59,004 nucleotides of DNA, taken from contig JAMFSJ010000062.1 of NCBI GenBank assembly GCA_026225255.1, positions 1-59,004 on the forward strand, read 5' to 3'. The stretch is from Methylacidimicrobium fagopyrum. GTDB taxonomy: Bacteria > Verrucomicrobiota > Verrucomicrobiia > Limisphaerales > UBA11358. A program made the position numbers and the translations under genes. Shown in pieces: positions 51,775 through 59,004 of the stretch (positions within the stretch are counted from its first letter, which is position 1; each line of letters starts with the position of its first letter). The notes below the pieces were generated by a model. The model was not told the DNA's origin and made no database searches. It was given only the letters and a program-made list of their open reading frames with translations.

Positions 51775-52480
51775 GTTGAGGATTTATCATGCGGCGACCG
51801 GCGGCGGTCAGATTTTCGAGACAAAGTTCCGTCAAACAAACGAGTTCATCACCTTGTCCGTGGCCAGGATTGTGCGCGACAAAAAAGGCGACATGTGGAT
51901 CGGCAATCCGTTCGGCGGAAATTTTTTTTAACTCACCATTAAGCTGCTGCGGATGGCGGAAGCGCACAATACCTGATGATACATTGTATTGTTCGGCGAA
52001 ACGTTCCATTGCCAATTGCTCTTGCAACCGCTTAATGCCGGGCGGTGTCGGGATACCATAGCGCGGAAAAAATTCGCGCCAGAAGACCGGCAGAAAACGA
52101 TAGGTGCGAAAACCCGAAGTCAGCAGCAGCCAATAATATTTCCCGCGAGGAAAGCGCTTGCGCAGTTGATTGACCGCAGTGATCCACCCACGGGCCAAGG
52201 CCGTCGTGCCCCACGCTTCGGGAGCCACAATGGTATCGCCGGAACAGACTACGCTCACCGGCTCGCCGTCGAATGAAGACTCGTAAACTAGCAACGTCGA
52301 GAAGCCAACGAGGCGTGTCTCGCGCCGGATGAGCACGATCCAATTTTTTTCGACGAGGTCACGCGTGAACTGAGCCTGCGTCACGCCGTCAAAATATAGC
52401 GCAAGCAGTTGGAGCATTTCTTCCGTCTGTGCCGGAGTCAGTTCTTCGCGGGCCACAATGGCAAACGTATTGGCGGACAT
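51761..52480 (-). CDS. GNAT-fold acyltransferase-like protein
   Basis: 239 residues from ATG 52480; a longer frame overlaps the upstream GNAT gene. The N-terminal half has the GNAT layout, with LVEKNWIVLIRRETRLVGFS, SVVCSGDTIVAPEAWGTTAL and GWITAVNQLRKRFPRGKYYW in the acyl-CoA-binding position. The C-terminal half (RFLPVFWREFFPRYGIPTPP) is specific to this protein. Acyl donor and acceptor are unknown. In context with GH3 it may acylate an amine on the cluster product. Confidence 0.7.
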   Translation of the reverse strand: MSANTFAIVAREELTPAQTEEMLQLLALYFDGVTQAQFTRDLVEKNWIVLIRRETRLVGFSTLLVYESSFDGEPVSVVCSGDTIVAPEAWGTTALARGWITAVNQLRKRFPRGKYYWLLLTSGFRTYRFLPVFWREFFPRYGIPTPPGIKRLQEQLAMERFAEQYNVSSGIVRFRHPQQLNGELKKISAERIADPHVAFFVAHNPGHGQGDELVCLTELCLENLTAAGRRMINPQRGES

Positions 52481-52485
52481 TGTCT

Positions 52486-53619
52486 TCACAATAAAGCCAC
52501 CTCCGGACCGAGACAACGGCTATCCAAATCACTTGCTGAACCGCCCAGCCCGGGCCAGTGAACCACGTAAATCCGGCTGCGATATTCGCGACCGCCAAAC
52601 TGGCGGCGAAGCAATGTGAGGCATTGGTCATTGGCGGCAAAACCAACTGTGAGGAATTTAATTTTACGCCCGACAGCAATTTTTTTCAATTGGGTGATCA
52701 AGGCAATGAATCCTGCTGGATTTTGTGGCTCAACTGCGAGGTGGGAAACAAATGCGTGTGCCAGCACTGAACCCGCAGCCGGCAGACAAGGTTGGTTCAT
52801 GATACGGGCCATAAAATTCACCGCCGGGCGCGCCATCGCCAGCCACGGCGAGTATCTACGAATCACGGTCTGCTTGAAGGCGCGCTGATCCCACAGTGCA
52901 GCGCAGGCAGTGATATTTCCGTCATTTCGTATGCTCTGAAAGTCTCCCGATTTTAAATTAAGCGCTTGAAGTGCGGTTAGCTCGGCCACTGACCAGCGCG
53001 GCGCGAATTGATAGTCACGCCCGTATTTGTCGAAGTAATTAAGTAGTTCATTGAAATCAAAAGTATCAGCCACCGGCTCCGAATGATCCGAAGCCAGACC
53101 TTTTGTTGGTAATAGCACCGTTACAAACTCACCGACGAACTTGTAAGCGGGCATGCCAGGCAGTCCTCGTTCCAAAAATTTTTGCGCCAGAACATTATCA
53201 GCGGCGATGCTTGTGAAATAAAAATCGGCGGGGCGGCTAGCTTGCAGTTTCTGGAAAAACTTATATCCGCGCCGCAAAATATCAAAGCGGCCAGCCACCG
53301 CCGCATCCAGCCGCAGTCCGCCAAGATAGCCCACGCGACGCGGCTGGCCATTCACAAACCGTTCACGAATCGAACAATTTCCCATGCAGATTACGCGACC
53401 GCCTTCATTCGCAACGATGGTTTGCGTTTCCGTTCCCGGCAAACCGGCGCCCGCAAAATAATCCGGCTCGCGTTCGAAGGTAAGCGTGATTTTACCCGCC
53501 ATCGGATTTTCGCGCAACAGACGGCGAATATCCGCGTCCTGGGCCGGCGTGGCGAGCGCAAACGGAGCCTGAACGCGACCCGCGATCGTCAGTTGGCGGT
53601 CAAGAGTTGTCCCTGCCAT
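52486..53619 (-). CDS. GNAT-fold protein, probably two tandem domains
   Basis: 377 residues. First domain: DIRRLLRENPMAGKITLTFE, then VICMGNCSIRERFVNGQPRR and VGYLGGLRLDAAVAGRFDIL, a recurrent GNAT acyl-CoA-site pattern. Second domain from about residue 190 (NYFDKYGRDYQFAPRWSVAE, then GNITACAALWDQRAFKQTVI and LAHAFVSHLAVEPQNPAGF). Proteins of this build are N-acyl or N-acetyltransferases of unknown substrate. Start overlaps the radical SAM gene by 31 bases, so the genes are co-translated. Confidence 0.75.
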   Translation of the reverse strand: MAGTTLDRQLTIAGRVQAPFALATPAQDADIRRLLRENPMAGKITLTFEREPDYFAGAGLPGTETQTIVANEGGRVICMGNCSIRERFVNGQPRRVGYLGGLRLDAAVAGRFDILRRGYKFFQKLQASRPADFYFTSIAADNVLAQKFLERGLPGMPAYKFVGEFVTVLLPTKGLASDHSEPVADTFDFNELLNYFDKYGRDYQFAPRWSVAELTALQALNLKSGDFQSIRNDGNITACAALWDQRAFKQTVIRRYSPWLAMARPAVNFMARIMNQPCLPAAGSVLAHAFVSHLAVEPQNPAGFIALITQLKKIAVGRKIKFLTVGFAANDQCLTLLRRQFGGREYRSRIYVVHWPGLGGSASDLDSRCLGPEVALL

Positions 53620-54944
53620 GATTCGTCTCCCAATGGGTAATGGTCCCGCAAGCTCACATCATTGCGATGCAGCGCGTTGATCAAATAAAAATTCCGCCAC
53701 ATGAACCAGTTACTGCGATTCACGGCGGCAAAGCCACGTTGGGCGATGCTGGGCCAGGAATAAAATTCCCGGCGTGCCGCCAGGCAGTTTTGCTGGAGCA
53801 ATTCCGGGGTCATGCCGCTTGGTTGAAAGGGAATGCGGTTGTAGCTATACCGGTCGTCCAGCCACCATTTTTCATAGAGCAACCGGCCTTCATTCTGCAA
53901 ACGCCGGTAAAGCGGCGTTCCTGGAAACGGCGTGAGGTGATTGAACGCCGCGATGTAGAGCGAGTGCTCCCGGGCAAAGGCGACGGTTTCAGCAAAACTC
54001 TCCGGCGTGTCCCGATCGTAGCCGAAAATAAACGTGCCATAGACGCGGACACGATGTTTGCGCAAATTTGCCAGCGCTTTTTCAAAACCGCCGCGCATTG
54101 TATTAAACGCTTTGTTCATGTCCTTGAGATTCGCCGGATTCAAACTCTCGAATCCAATGAGCACACCCTGACAGCCGCTGCGCACAAGCAATTCCAAAAA
54201 CTCTTCGTCGTGGGCGGCATTGATGCTGGACTGGCTTACCCACCGAATCTTCAAGGGAATCAAGGCCCGGAAAAATTCTTTCGCCTGTTCGAGGTTTGAT
54301 GTGATGTTGTCATCCACGAAGAAAAAAAGTTTTCGCTCGCCTTTTACCAGCCTGATTTCGGTCAGGATGTCGTCAACGGGGCGACGGGTTTGCGTGGAAT
54401 TAAAAACCGTTTGCACCGCGCAGAAATCGCATTTGAAATGACAGCCGCGTCCGGCCTCAATCAAGCCGATGGGCAAATAATGTTTGCCGCGAAAAATGGA
54501 ACGGTCAGGCTTCAGCCCTTTGAGCGAAGGACGATCTGACTGGCGGTAAAACTTTTCAAGCCGACCGTGGCGTGCGTCGTCAATCACGCGCGGCCAGAGC
54601 AACTCGGCTTCTCCGCAGACGACGGCTTCCGCGTAACGCGCCACTTCGTCGGGGCAAAGGGTCGCGTGAAATCCGCCCATAACGACCGGCACGCGGCGTT
54701 TGCGATATTCTGAAGCAATTTGATACGCCCGCTTTGCCGTGTAGGTCTCAACACTGATGGCCACAAGATCGGTGGCCTCGTCGAAGGGGATTACTTCCAT
54801 GCGATCATCATAAAAACGCACTTCAACATCCTTCGGCGTCAGGCCAGCCAGCGTGGCGGCCGGCAAAGATTCCATCTGCCAAGTGCGGATATATTTTTGT
54901 CCCGGCTTTCGCCCGATGCACGGATGGATGATGGTCAGTCTCAT
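53589..54944 (-). CDS. B12-binding-domain radical SAM enzyme (second of a pair)
   Basis: 451 residues. The N-terminal cobalamin-binding-like domain (LVAISVETYTAKRAYQIASE, VVMGGFHATLCPDEV) lacks a clear DxHxxG histidine. The radical SAM domain has the cluster motif GRGCHFKCDFC (CxxxCxxC) at about residues 168-178, then LFFFVDDNITSN and GVLIGFESLNPANLKD, and a C-terminal region SWPSIAQRGFAAVNR. It would use a 5'-deoxyadenosyl radical on an unactivated carbon, perhaps for methylation or C-C bond formation. It overlaps its partner at 54941 as ATGA. Confidence 0.88.
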   Translation of the reverse strand: MRLTIIHPCIGRKPGQKYIRTWQMESLPAATLAGLTPKDVEVRFYDDRMEVIPFDEATDLVAISVETYTAKRAYQIASEYRKRRVPVVMGGFHATLCPDEVARYAEAVVCGEAELLWPRVIDDARHGRLEKFYRQSDRPSLKGLKPDRSIFRGKHYLPIGLIEAGRGCHFKCDFCAVQTVFNSTQTRRPVDDILTEIRLVKGERKLFFFVDDNITSNLEQAKEFFRALIPLKIRWVSQSSINAAHDEEFLELLVRSGCQGVLIGFESLNPANLKDMNKAFNTMRGGFEKALANLRKHRVRVYGTFIFGYDRDTPESFAETVAFAREHSLYIAAFNHLTPFPGTPLYRRLQNEGRLLYEKWWLDDRYSYNRIPFQPSGMTPELLQQNCLAARREFYSWPSIAQRGFAAVNRSNWFMWRNFYLINALHRNDVSLRDHYPLGDESWQGQLLTAN

Positions 54945-56350
54945 CCTTGACTCAAAGAAGTTGCCAAGTTCGCCGATTCAGTCGTTTGACTCTTTGGCTG
55001 GGACGAAGCGCGGCCAATGATCCAATCACAATTGTAAAACCGGCTCAGATTATGGGCGTAAAACCGGTAACCAAGATTCGTGCCGAGTTTCACCGGCCAG
55101 GGTGCGGGCGAATGCCGGATGCGGCGCGCGATGGAACCAAAACTATAAGCGTGCTTCCATGCAATTTCCGCGCCCAATTGAAGTTCTTCCACACTCATTT
55201 TAGCCGGACGGAAGACAACATGTTGACCATCGTAAAGTTCCCAGTTGCGCGTCAGGATGCGATCTTCGGCCACGAGCCGTTTGTAGAGCGCCGTGTTTGG
55301 AAACGGCGTCACAATGGCAAAACGTGGCAAGTCAATGCGGGCTTGCACGGCAAAATCGGCAGTTTTGAGAAATACATCCGGTTCGTCGTGGTCAAGGCCG
55401 AACACAAAGCAACCTTGTAATGCGATCCCGTGTTCATGGAGCCGTTGCACGACCCGCGCAAACTTATCCGGCGAATTGAAACCTTTATGATTTTGTCGCA
55501 GATTTTGCGGCGAGATAGATTCAAGGCCCATTAACAATCCTTTGCAACCGCTCCGCTCGGCGAGTTTTAATAATTCCGCATCCTCAGCCAGCAGCACCGT
55601 CGCCAAGCCATACCATTGGACTTTCAAGGGAATGAGGGCAGTGAATAACAATAAGGCATAGTCGCGATCCGCAATGATGTTCAAGTCGACGAAGATTAAT
55701 TTTCGCGCACCATGTTGATGGATATCCGCGATGACTTGCGCCACCGGTTTCTGATAAGGTTTGCGACCCCATGCGGTTGGCACGACACAAAAGTCGCAAT
55801 TGTGAATACAGCCGCGCGTTGCTTCAAAAACATTATTGGTCAGATAACGATTACCGGGCAGCAAATCGCGCCGGGCAAATGGACGGTCAGCCAGATCAAG
55901 GCCGGGTGCCTGATCATAGCGCGGTTGCAACTGGCCGGCGGCGAAGTCGCGCAGTAATTGTGGCCAAGAATCTTCCGCGTAGCCGGAAACGATGGCATCT
56001 GCATGCGGTGCGGCATCTTCCGGAATAAGCGTCACATGCGGTCCGCCCAGCACAACTGTGATCCCGCGTTTACGAAAATGATCCGCCAGTTCATAGGCCC
56101 GCATCGCTGTGCCGGTGATGACTGTTAATCCCACAAGATCGGCGTCCAAATCCAAAGGCACATCGGAAATGCCTTCATCGAACAATTGCAAATCCACGCG
56201 AATCTCCGGTGGTATCAGCGCCGCCAATGTCGTCAGCGTCAACGGTTGGTAGCGCAGTGATTTTTTCCAGATGCCGCCGCGATGCCGGTAAAGCGGGCCT
56301 TTGGGCGAGACAAGCGCGATTTTAAGTTTGCGATACGGCGACAGTTGCAT
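54941..56350 (-). CDS. B12-binding-domain radical SAM enzyme (first of a pair)
   Basis: 469 residues, same architecture as the next gene. The N-terminal domain is GLTVITGTAMRAYELADHFR with VVLGGPHVTLIPEDAAPH. The iron-sulfur motif is TRGCIHNCDFC at about residues 181-191, then LIFVDLNIIADRDYALLL, GLLMGLESISPQNLRQNHKG and FAIVTPFPNTALYKRLVAED. Sequence identity with its partner seems limited to family motifs, so they probably catalyse different steps. 92 bases separate it from the PAP2 gene. Confidence 0.88.
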   Translation of the reverse strand: MQLSPYRKLKIALVSPKGPLYRHRGGIWKKSLRYQPLTLTTLAALIPPEIRVDLQLFDEGISDVPLDLDADLVGLTVITGTAMRAYELADHFRKRGITVVLGGPHVTLIPEDAAPHADAIVSGYAEDSWPQLLRDFAAGQLQPRYDQAPGLDLADRPFARRDLLPGNRYLTNNVFEATRGCIHNCDFCVVPTAWGRKPYQKPVAQVIADIHQHGARKLIFVDLNIIADRDYALLLFTALIPLKVQWYGLATVLLAEDAELLKLAERSGCKGLLMGLESISPQNLRQNHKGFNSPDKFARVVQRLHEHGIALQGCFVFGLDHDEPDVFLKTADFAVQARIDLPRFAIVTPFPNTALYKRLVAEDRILTRNWELYDGQHVVFRPAKMSVEELQLGAEIAWKHAYSFGSIARRIRHSPAPWPVKLGTNLGYRFYAHNLSRFYNCDWIIGRASSQPKSQTTESANLATSLSQG

Positions 56351-56442
56351 TTGTTGACCAAGGTTTATGCCGTATGCCCGAAGGCTTCAAGTCGAATAGC
56401 GAATTTGACGCGTTGAAAATTTCGATGTTACACCCGCTCCAA

Positions 56443-57084
56443 TCAATGTTGCGATCCTTGCACACATTTCACAACCGCCCACGCCAGCAAAAATCCTGTC
56501 AGCGCATCCACAAGATGATGCTGATGCGTGAGCACCGTCGACAGAGCAATGAGCACGCCCCAGAGTCGCAAAAGAAATTTACCAACTCCATTTGCGCGGG
56601 GGGCAAAAAACTCAATGCAGACAATGCTCAATGCGACGTGCAGCGATGGAACGAGGTTGTAATCAAGGTTCAACTGGTCGGCAAATCGAAACAAGCCGCG
56701 CCAGATGCCCAACTGAGAATCCGTTGCTGGCGCGTAGGCGAGCTTTGCGGGTATTAGCAGGAAGCAGATGCCGGCAATAAAAACGGTGATGGTTTGCGCC
56801 ACGGCCAGTGAGGTGATTTCACGTCGCGTGCGCAGCACAAATGGCGCAATCAGAAAAAGCCCATAGATGCTCATGTAAATAAGCGTGAATGAAGGAACGA
56901 GGGGAATTTGCAGTTCAGCGTCAAAATGAACCCGCACCCGCACAGCACGTTGGGCCGTCACCCAATCCGCGCCGGCAAAGATGAAGGTAAACCAAGCGGA
57001 TACCAAAGCCGTCTGCAGCCAAGCAATTCGCACGTGCGCCCAACCCGGCCACGCACAGAACGGTTCTCGTTGCGCCGAAATCAT
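56443..57084 (-). CDS. PAP2-superfamily membrane protein, Aur1/inositolphosphotransferase-like
   Basis: 213 residues with about five to six TMs. The catalytic motifs are those of the PAP2_3 (Aur1-like) branch: LVPSLHVALS at about residues 145-154 and STVLTHQHHLVDALTGF near 182-198 (histidine pair and aspartate). These enzymes transfer a phospho-alcohol headgroup or dephosphorylate a lipid phosphate at the outer face of the membrane. Two bases downstream of the desaturase. A headgroup-exchange or lipid phosphatase role within this cluster is likely. Confidence 0.82.
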   Translation of the reverse strand: MISAQREPFCAWPGWAHVRIAWLQTALVSAWFTFIFAGADWVTAQRAVRVRVHFDAELQIPLVPSFTLIYMSIYGLFLIAPFVLRTRREITSLAVAQTITVFIAGICFLLIPAKLAYAPATDSQLGIWRGLFRFADQLNLDYNLVPSLHVALSIVCIEFFAPRANGVGKFLLRLWGVLIALSTVLTHQHHLVDALTGFLLAWAVVKCVQGSQH

Positions 57085-57086
57085 TA

Positions 57087-58055
57087 CTACTTGCCAGCGG
57101 AGTTGCTCGCGGTCGGTTTACATTCGGGAACTGGGCGTGGCCCGAGCCACTGCCTCCAGTATTGCTTGATGTAATTCGGTTGCGCGGGGTCTTTCGGAGC
57201 CAGCCCGGGCAGGTAATACCAGGAAATTTCCGGGTGGCGATGATGACTAAGATCGTATTCACCGTGCAGTAACAATGCGCTCATCCAGCGGTTGTGCCGT
57301 AAATTCCATGCGCCATCAATTAAATCGCGGTTGCTAAACGCATGGCCGATGTATTGACGGGTTGACCAATTGAAGGCGAAGCAGGCGTAAAGCACGAGCG
57401 TGTTTTGCCAGTGCAAATCCAACAACCAGAACAACGCGGTAAATAATACAATGATAGCAAGCGTTTCTGCCCGAACGAGCCAGACGGCGGCATTTTGCAC
57501 TCCGCTCAACAGATAGCCCGTCGGCTTATGCCGTCCAAATACCTGTTCACGAATGGCTCTCGGCGCGAGCGAAAAAACTACCGCGCCCACCGGCACAATG
57601 GGCCAAAAGAATCCGCAAAGGATGCCATACCAGCGAATATATTTAACCACGCGGCTGTCTTCCGGGTAATAAAGATCGAACATCTCTACATCGGTGCGAT
57701 TATGGTCATGATGACCTTGATGAGTGCTGCGCATCAACGTGAATGGCATGGGGAAAAGAAATCCAGACATCACACCCAGCCAGTAATTTCGACGGCCAGA
57801 ACTTTGCAGATTCCCGTGGCTGGCTTCATGCAACAGTGCGTAATTCGTCAACAACAAATAGGAAAACAACACACCGATGCCGGCTACCAACCACCAATTC
57901 TCAACCTGAGATGCGAGCCAAAGTAATCCCAGCGCGGTGCTAAACACCAGAATTACGAGGAAAAAATTTAGCCGTTCTGGAATCGGCATATCCGGCGGCG
58001 CAGTGGTAAAGACCGGCTTTTTCCCAGCTTGAGATATTGCAGCCTCGGCATTCAT
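57087..58055 (-). CDS. membrane fatty acid desaturase/hydroxylase family protein
   Basis: 322 residues. Histidine boxes: LLHEASHGN near residue 75, STHQGHHDHNRTD near residue 110 and EYDLSHHRHPEISWYYLPGL near residue 270, separated by hydrophobic pairs. This is the second membrane desaturase of the window and differs strongly in spacing and sequence from the one at 6714 (HEASHG type, not HRYFSH type). It could desaturate or hydroxylate a long-chain lipid precursor. First gene of the right-hand lipid cluster. Confidence 0.88.
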   Translation of the reverse strand: MNAEAAISQAGKKPVFTTAPPDMPIPERLNFFLVILVFSTALGLLWLASQVENWWLVAGIGVLFSYLLLTNYALLHEASHGNLQSSGRRNYWLGVMSGFLFPMPFTLMRSTHQGHHDHNRTDVEMFDLYYPEDSRVVKYIRWYGILCGFFWPIVPVGAVVFSLAPRAIREQVFGRHKPTGYLLSGVQNAAVWLVRAETLAIIVLFTALFWLLDLHWQNTLVLYACFAFNWSTRQYIGHAFSNRDLIDGAWNLRHNRWMSALLLHGEYDLSHHRHPEISWYYLPGLAPKDPAQPNYIKQYWRQWLGPRPVPECKPTASNSAGK

Positions 58056-58304
58056 TGAGCCAGTTTATGTTTCTCAAATCTGAATGCAAGCCGGACTCAA
58101 TTTCAAGTAATGGCCCAGTTTGAGTTGGGGGAGAGCGCGTCCGCCCCGGTTGCGGCCGACGACGCCCTCGTCGTTGGCTTTGGCGCGGGCGAGATCAATG
58201 ACAGCCGAGGGCAGCTATGCCCCCATAAATAGCAAATTGAGTGACAACCAATTTTAATTTCTGCTGGCTGCCCGCATGGCTCGGGGCAATACTCCAGAAC
58301 TTTC
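58056..58304. other. divergent intergenic region, no confident element
   Basis: 249 bases between the desaturase and the Rieske gene. A 40-codon frame from ATG 58110 ends at TAG and looks like chance. A GC-rich block at 58130-58220 has coding-like codon bias on both strands and may be a gene remnant. No clear promoter, riboswitch or operator could be assigned. Confidence 0.4.
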
Positions 58305-59004
58305 ATGAATGCGCGAGGAAATGGCCAGGAACAGAACGGACACGTTGAAGTGCCCGTTGCCCCGGTCGCATCCAGTTTCCCGGCGCATCCGGCGTCGTGG
58401 TATTTCTTTTGCCATGCCGATGATTTGCGGCGCGGGCCGCTGGCGAAGAAAATTTGCGGACGCGATCTGGTGGCGTTCCGCACGGCGAGCGGTAAATTTG
58501 CCGTGCTGGATGCCCGCTGTTCACACTTGGGCGCAAACCTCGGTTGCGGGGAGGTCGTAGGAGAAACGATTCAGTGTCCATTCCATCAATGGCAATTTGG
58601 CCAGGATGGCCATTGTGAGAAAATCCCAAGTCAGGTGGAAATTCCGGTTTTTGCCCGCCAGCAGAGTTATCCCGTGGTCGAACGGCATGGCTTTATTTTT
58701 TTCTTCAACGGCGCTGAATCATTGTTCCCGCTGCCATTTTTTGAAGCTGAAAACCCGGATGATTTCGCGCCGGGAAAATCATTTTCGTATGTCGCGGAGG
58801 CGAGCTGGGTCATGGTCGCGGCGCAAGGCTTTGACCGGCAGCATTTTGAAACGGTCCATGAGCGGCGGCTGCTTCGCCCGCCGGAGATTTCCAGTCCTGG
58901 TCCGTTTGTGCGGCGCAATCAATATCATGCAGAAATCATTGGGGAATCCTGGCGCGACCGGATTTTAAGGATGCTGGTGGGCAACACCGTCACGTTGACG
59001 GTTC
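58305..59004 (+). CDS. Rieske-type non-heme iron oxygenase, alpha subunit (5' part, cut by window)
   Basis: Visible from ATG 58305 for 233 codons. The [2Fe-2S] Rieske motif is CSHLGANLG then CPFHQWQFG (CxH...CxxH) at about residues 72-98. The mononuclear iron site begins with FDRQHFETVHE near 182 (D/H-rich, DxxHxxxxH). N-terminal SWYFFCHADDLRRGPLAKKI and GRDLVAFRT are typical of KshA/DAF-36-like sterol-acting oxygenases. It would hydroxylate or desaturate a hydrophobic substrate. Divergent from the lipid cluster and probably functionally linked. Confidence 0.88.
   Translation, partial: MNARGNGQEQNGHVEVPVAPVASSFPAHPASWYFFCHADDLRRGPLAKKICGRDLVAFRTASGKFAVLDARCSHLGANLGCGEVVGETIQCPFHQWQFGQDGHCEKIPSQVEIPVFARQQSYPVVERHGFIFFFNGAESLFPLPFFEAENPDDFAPGKSFSYVAEASWVMVAAQGFDRQHFETVHERRLLRPPEISSPGPFVRRNQYHAEIIGESWRDRILRMLVGNTVTLTV

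Noticed and set aside
58110..58232. Short plus-strand reading frame before the Rieske gene
   Set aside because: Only 40 codons, ends abruptly, low-complexity Ala/Gly composition, and the opposite strand reads equally well; more likely chance or a remnant.

Overview
The window looks like a chromosomal segment of a Gram-negative bacterium, most likely a member of the Verrucomicrobiota (Pedosphaera/Limisphaerales type). This is inferred from the gene families (heptose and surface-glycan genes, osmoregulated periplasmic glucan genes, an ExbB/ExbD/TonB set, a bacterial GH3 protein), the scarcity of strong Shine-Dalgarno sites, and dispersed palindromic and heptamer repeats between genes. No marker gene fixes the taxonomy. 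No CRISPR array, transposase or rRNA was seen; there is one tRNA.

Region 1 (1-9305) is a lipid-modification operon read leftwards: desaturase, FAD amine-oxidase-like protein, DUF1365, cyclopropane-fatty-acid synthase, DUF1475, DUF2062, DUF1295, a second CFA-family methyltransferase and a TPR-like protein cut by the window edge. A divergent ECF sigma factor and its RskA-type membrane anti-sigma factor lie beside it. The gap between the two units holds a perfect inverted repeat (TGCATCC on both strands), and each copy is followed 16 nt later by CG(T/A)T. This looks like a pair of divergent ECF promoters, so the sigma factor probably drives both itself and the lipid operon.

Region 2 (9359-18634) is envelope and housekeeping: opgG, a small membrane protein, opgH, asd, an ExbB/ExbD/TonB-like set, a NIF3-family protein and a TPR protein.

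Region 3 (18667-44790) is a large surface-polysaccharide locus. It contains glycosyltransferases, methyltransferases, a YfhO-like membrane protein, a CDP-6-deoxyhexose branch (rfbF, rfbG, C-methyltransferase, reductase/epimerase) and a heptose operon: epimerase, a UDP-sugar-dehydrogenase homologue lacking its catalytic cysteine, SDR, Gfo/Idh, hddA, hddC, gmhA, gmhB and transaldolase. Two small genes interrupt the heptose operon. One is a four-helix-bundle (23S intervening-sequence family) gene framed by inverted arrays of the heptamer AAAGCGG; the other is an AT-rich DUF1851-like gene. A third heptamer array sits between gmhA and gmhB. A glycosyltransferase and an ADP-heptose type nucleotidyltransferase follow on the other strand.

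Region 4 (44899-50016) holds a 55-residue cysteine-rich protein, trpE, an orphan membrane protein, hisI, a TPR protein, a Wza-like export lipoprotein with a clear terminator, and tRNA-Thr(CGT).

Region 5 (50137-59004) is a second, compact lipid-type cluster: desaturase, Aur1-like PAP2 enzyme, two B12-binding radical SAM enzymes, two GNAT-fold proteins and a GH3 acyl-amido synthetase, with a divergent Rieske oxygenase cut by the window edge. I cannot match this combination to a described pathway. It and the repeat-framed four-helix-bundle element are the strongest candidates for something new.
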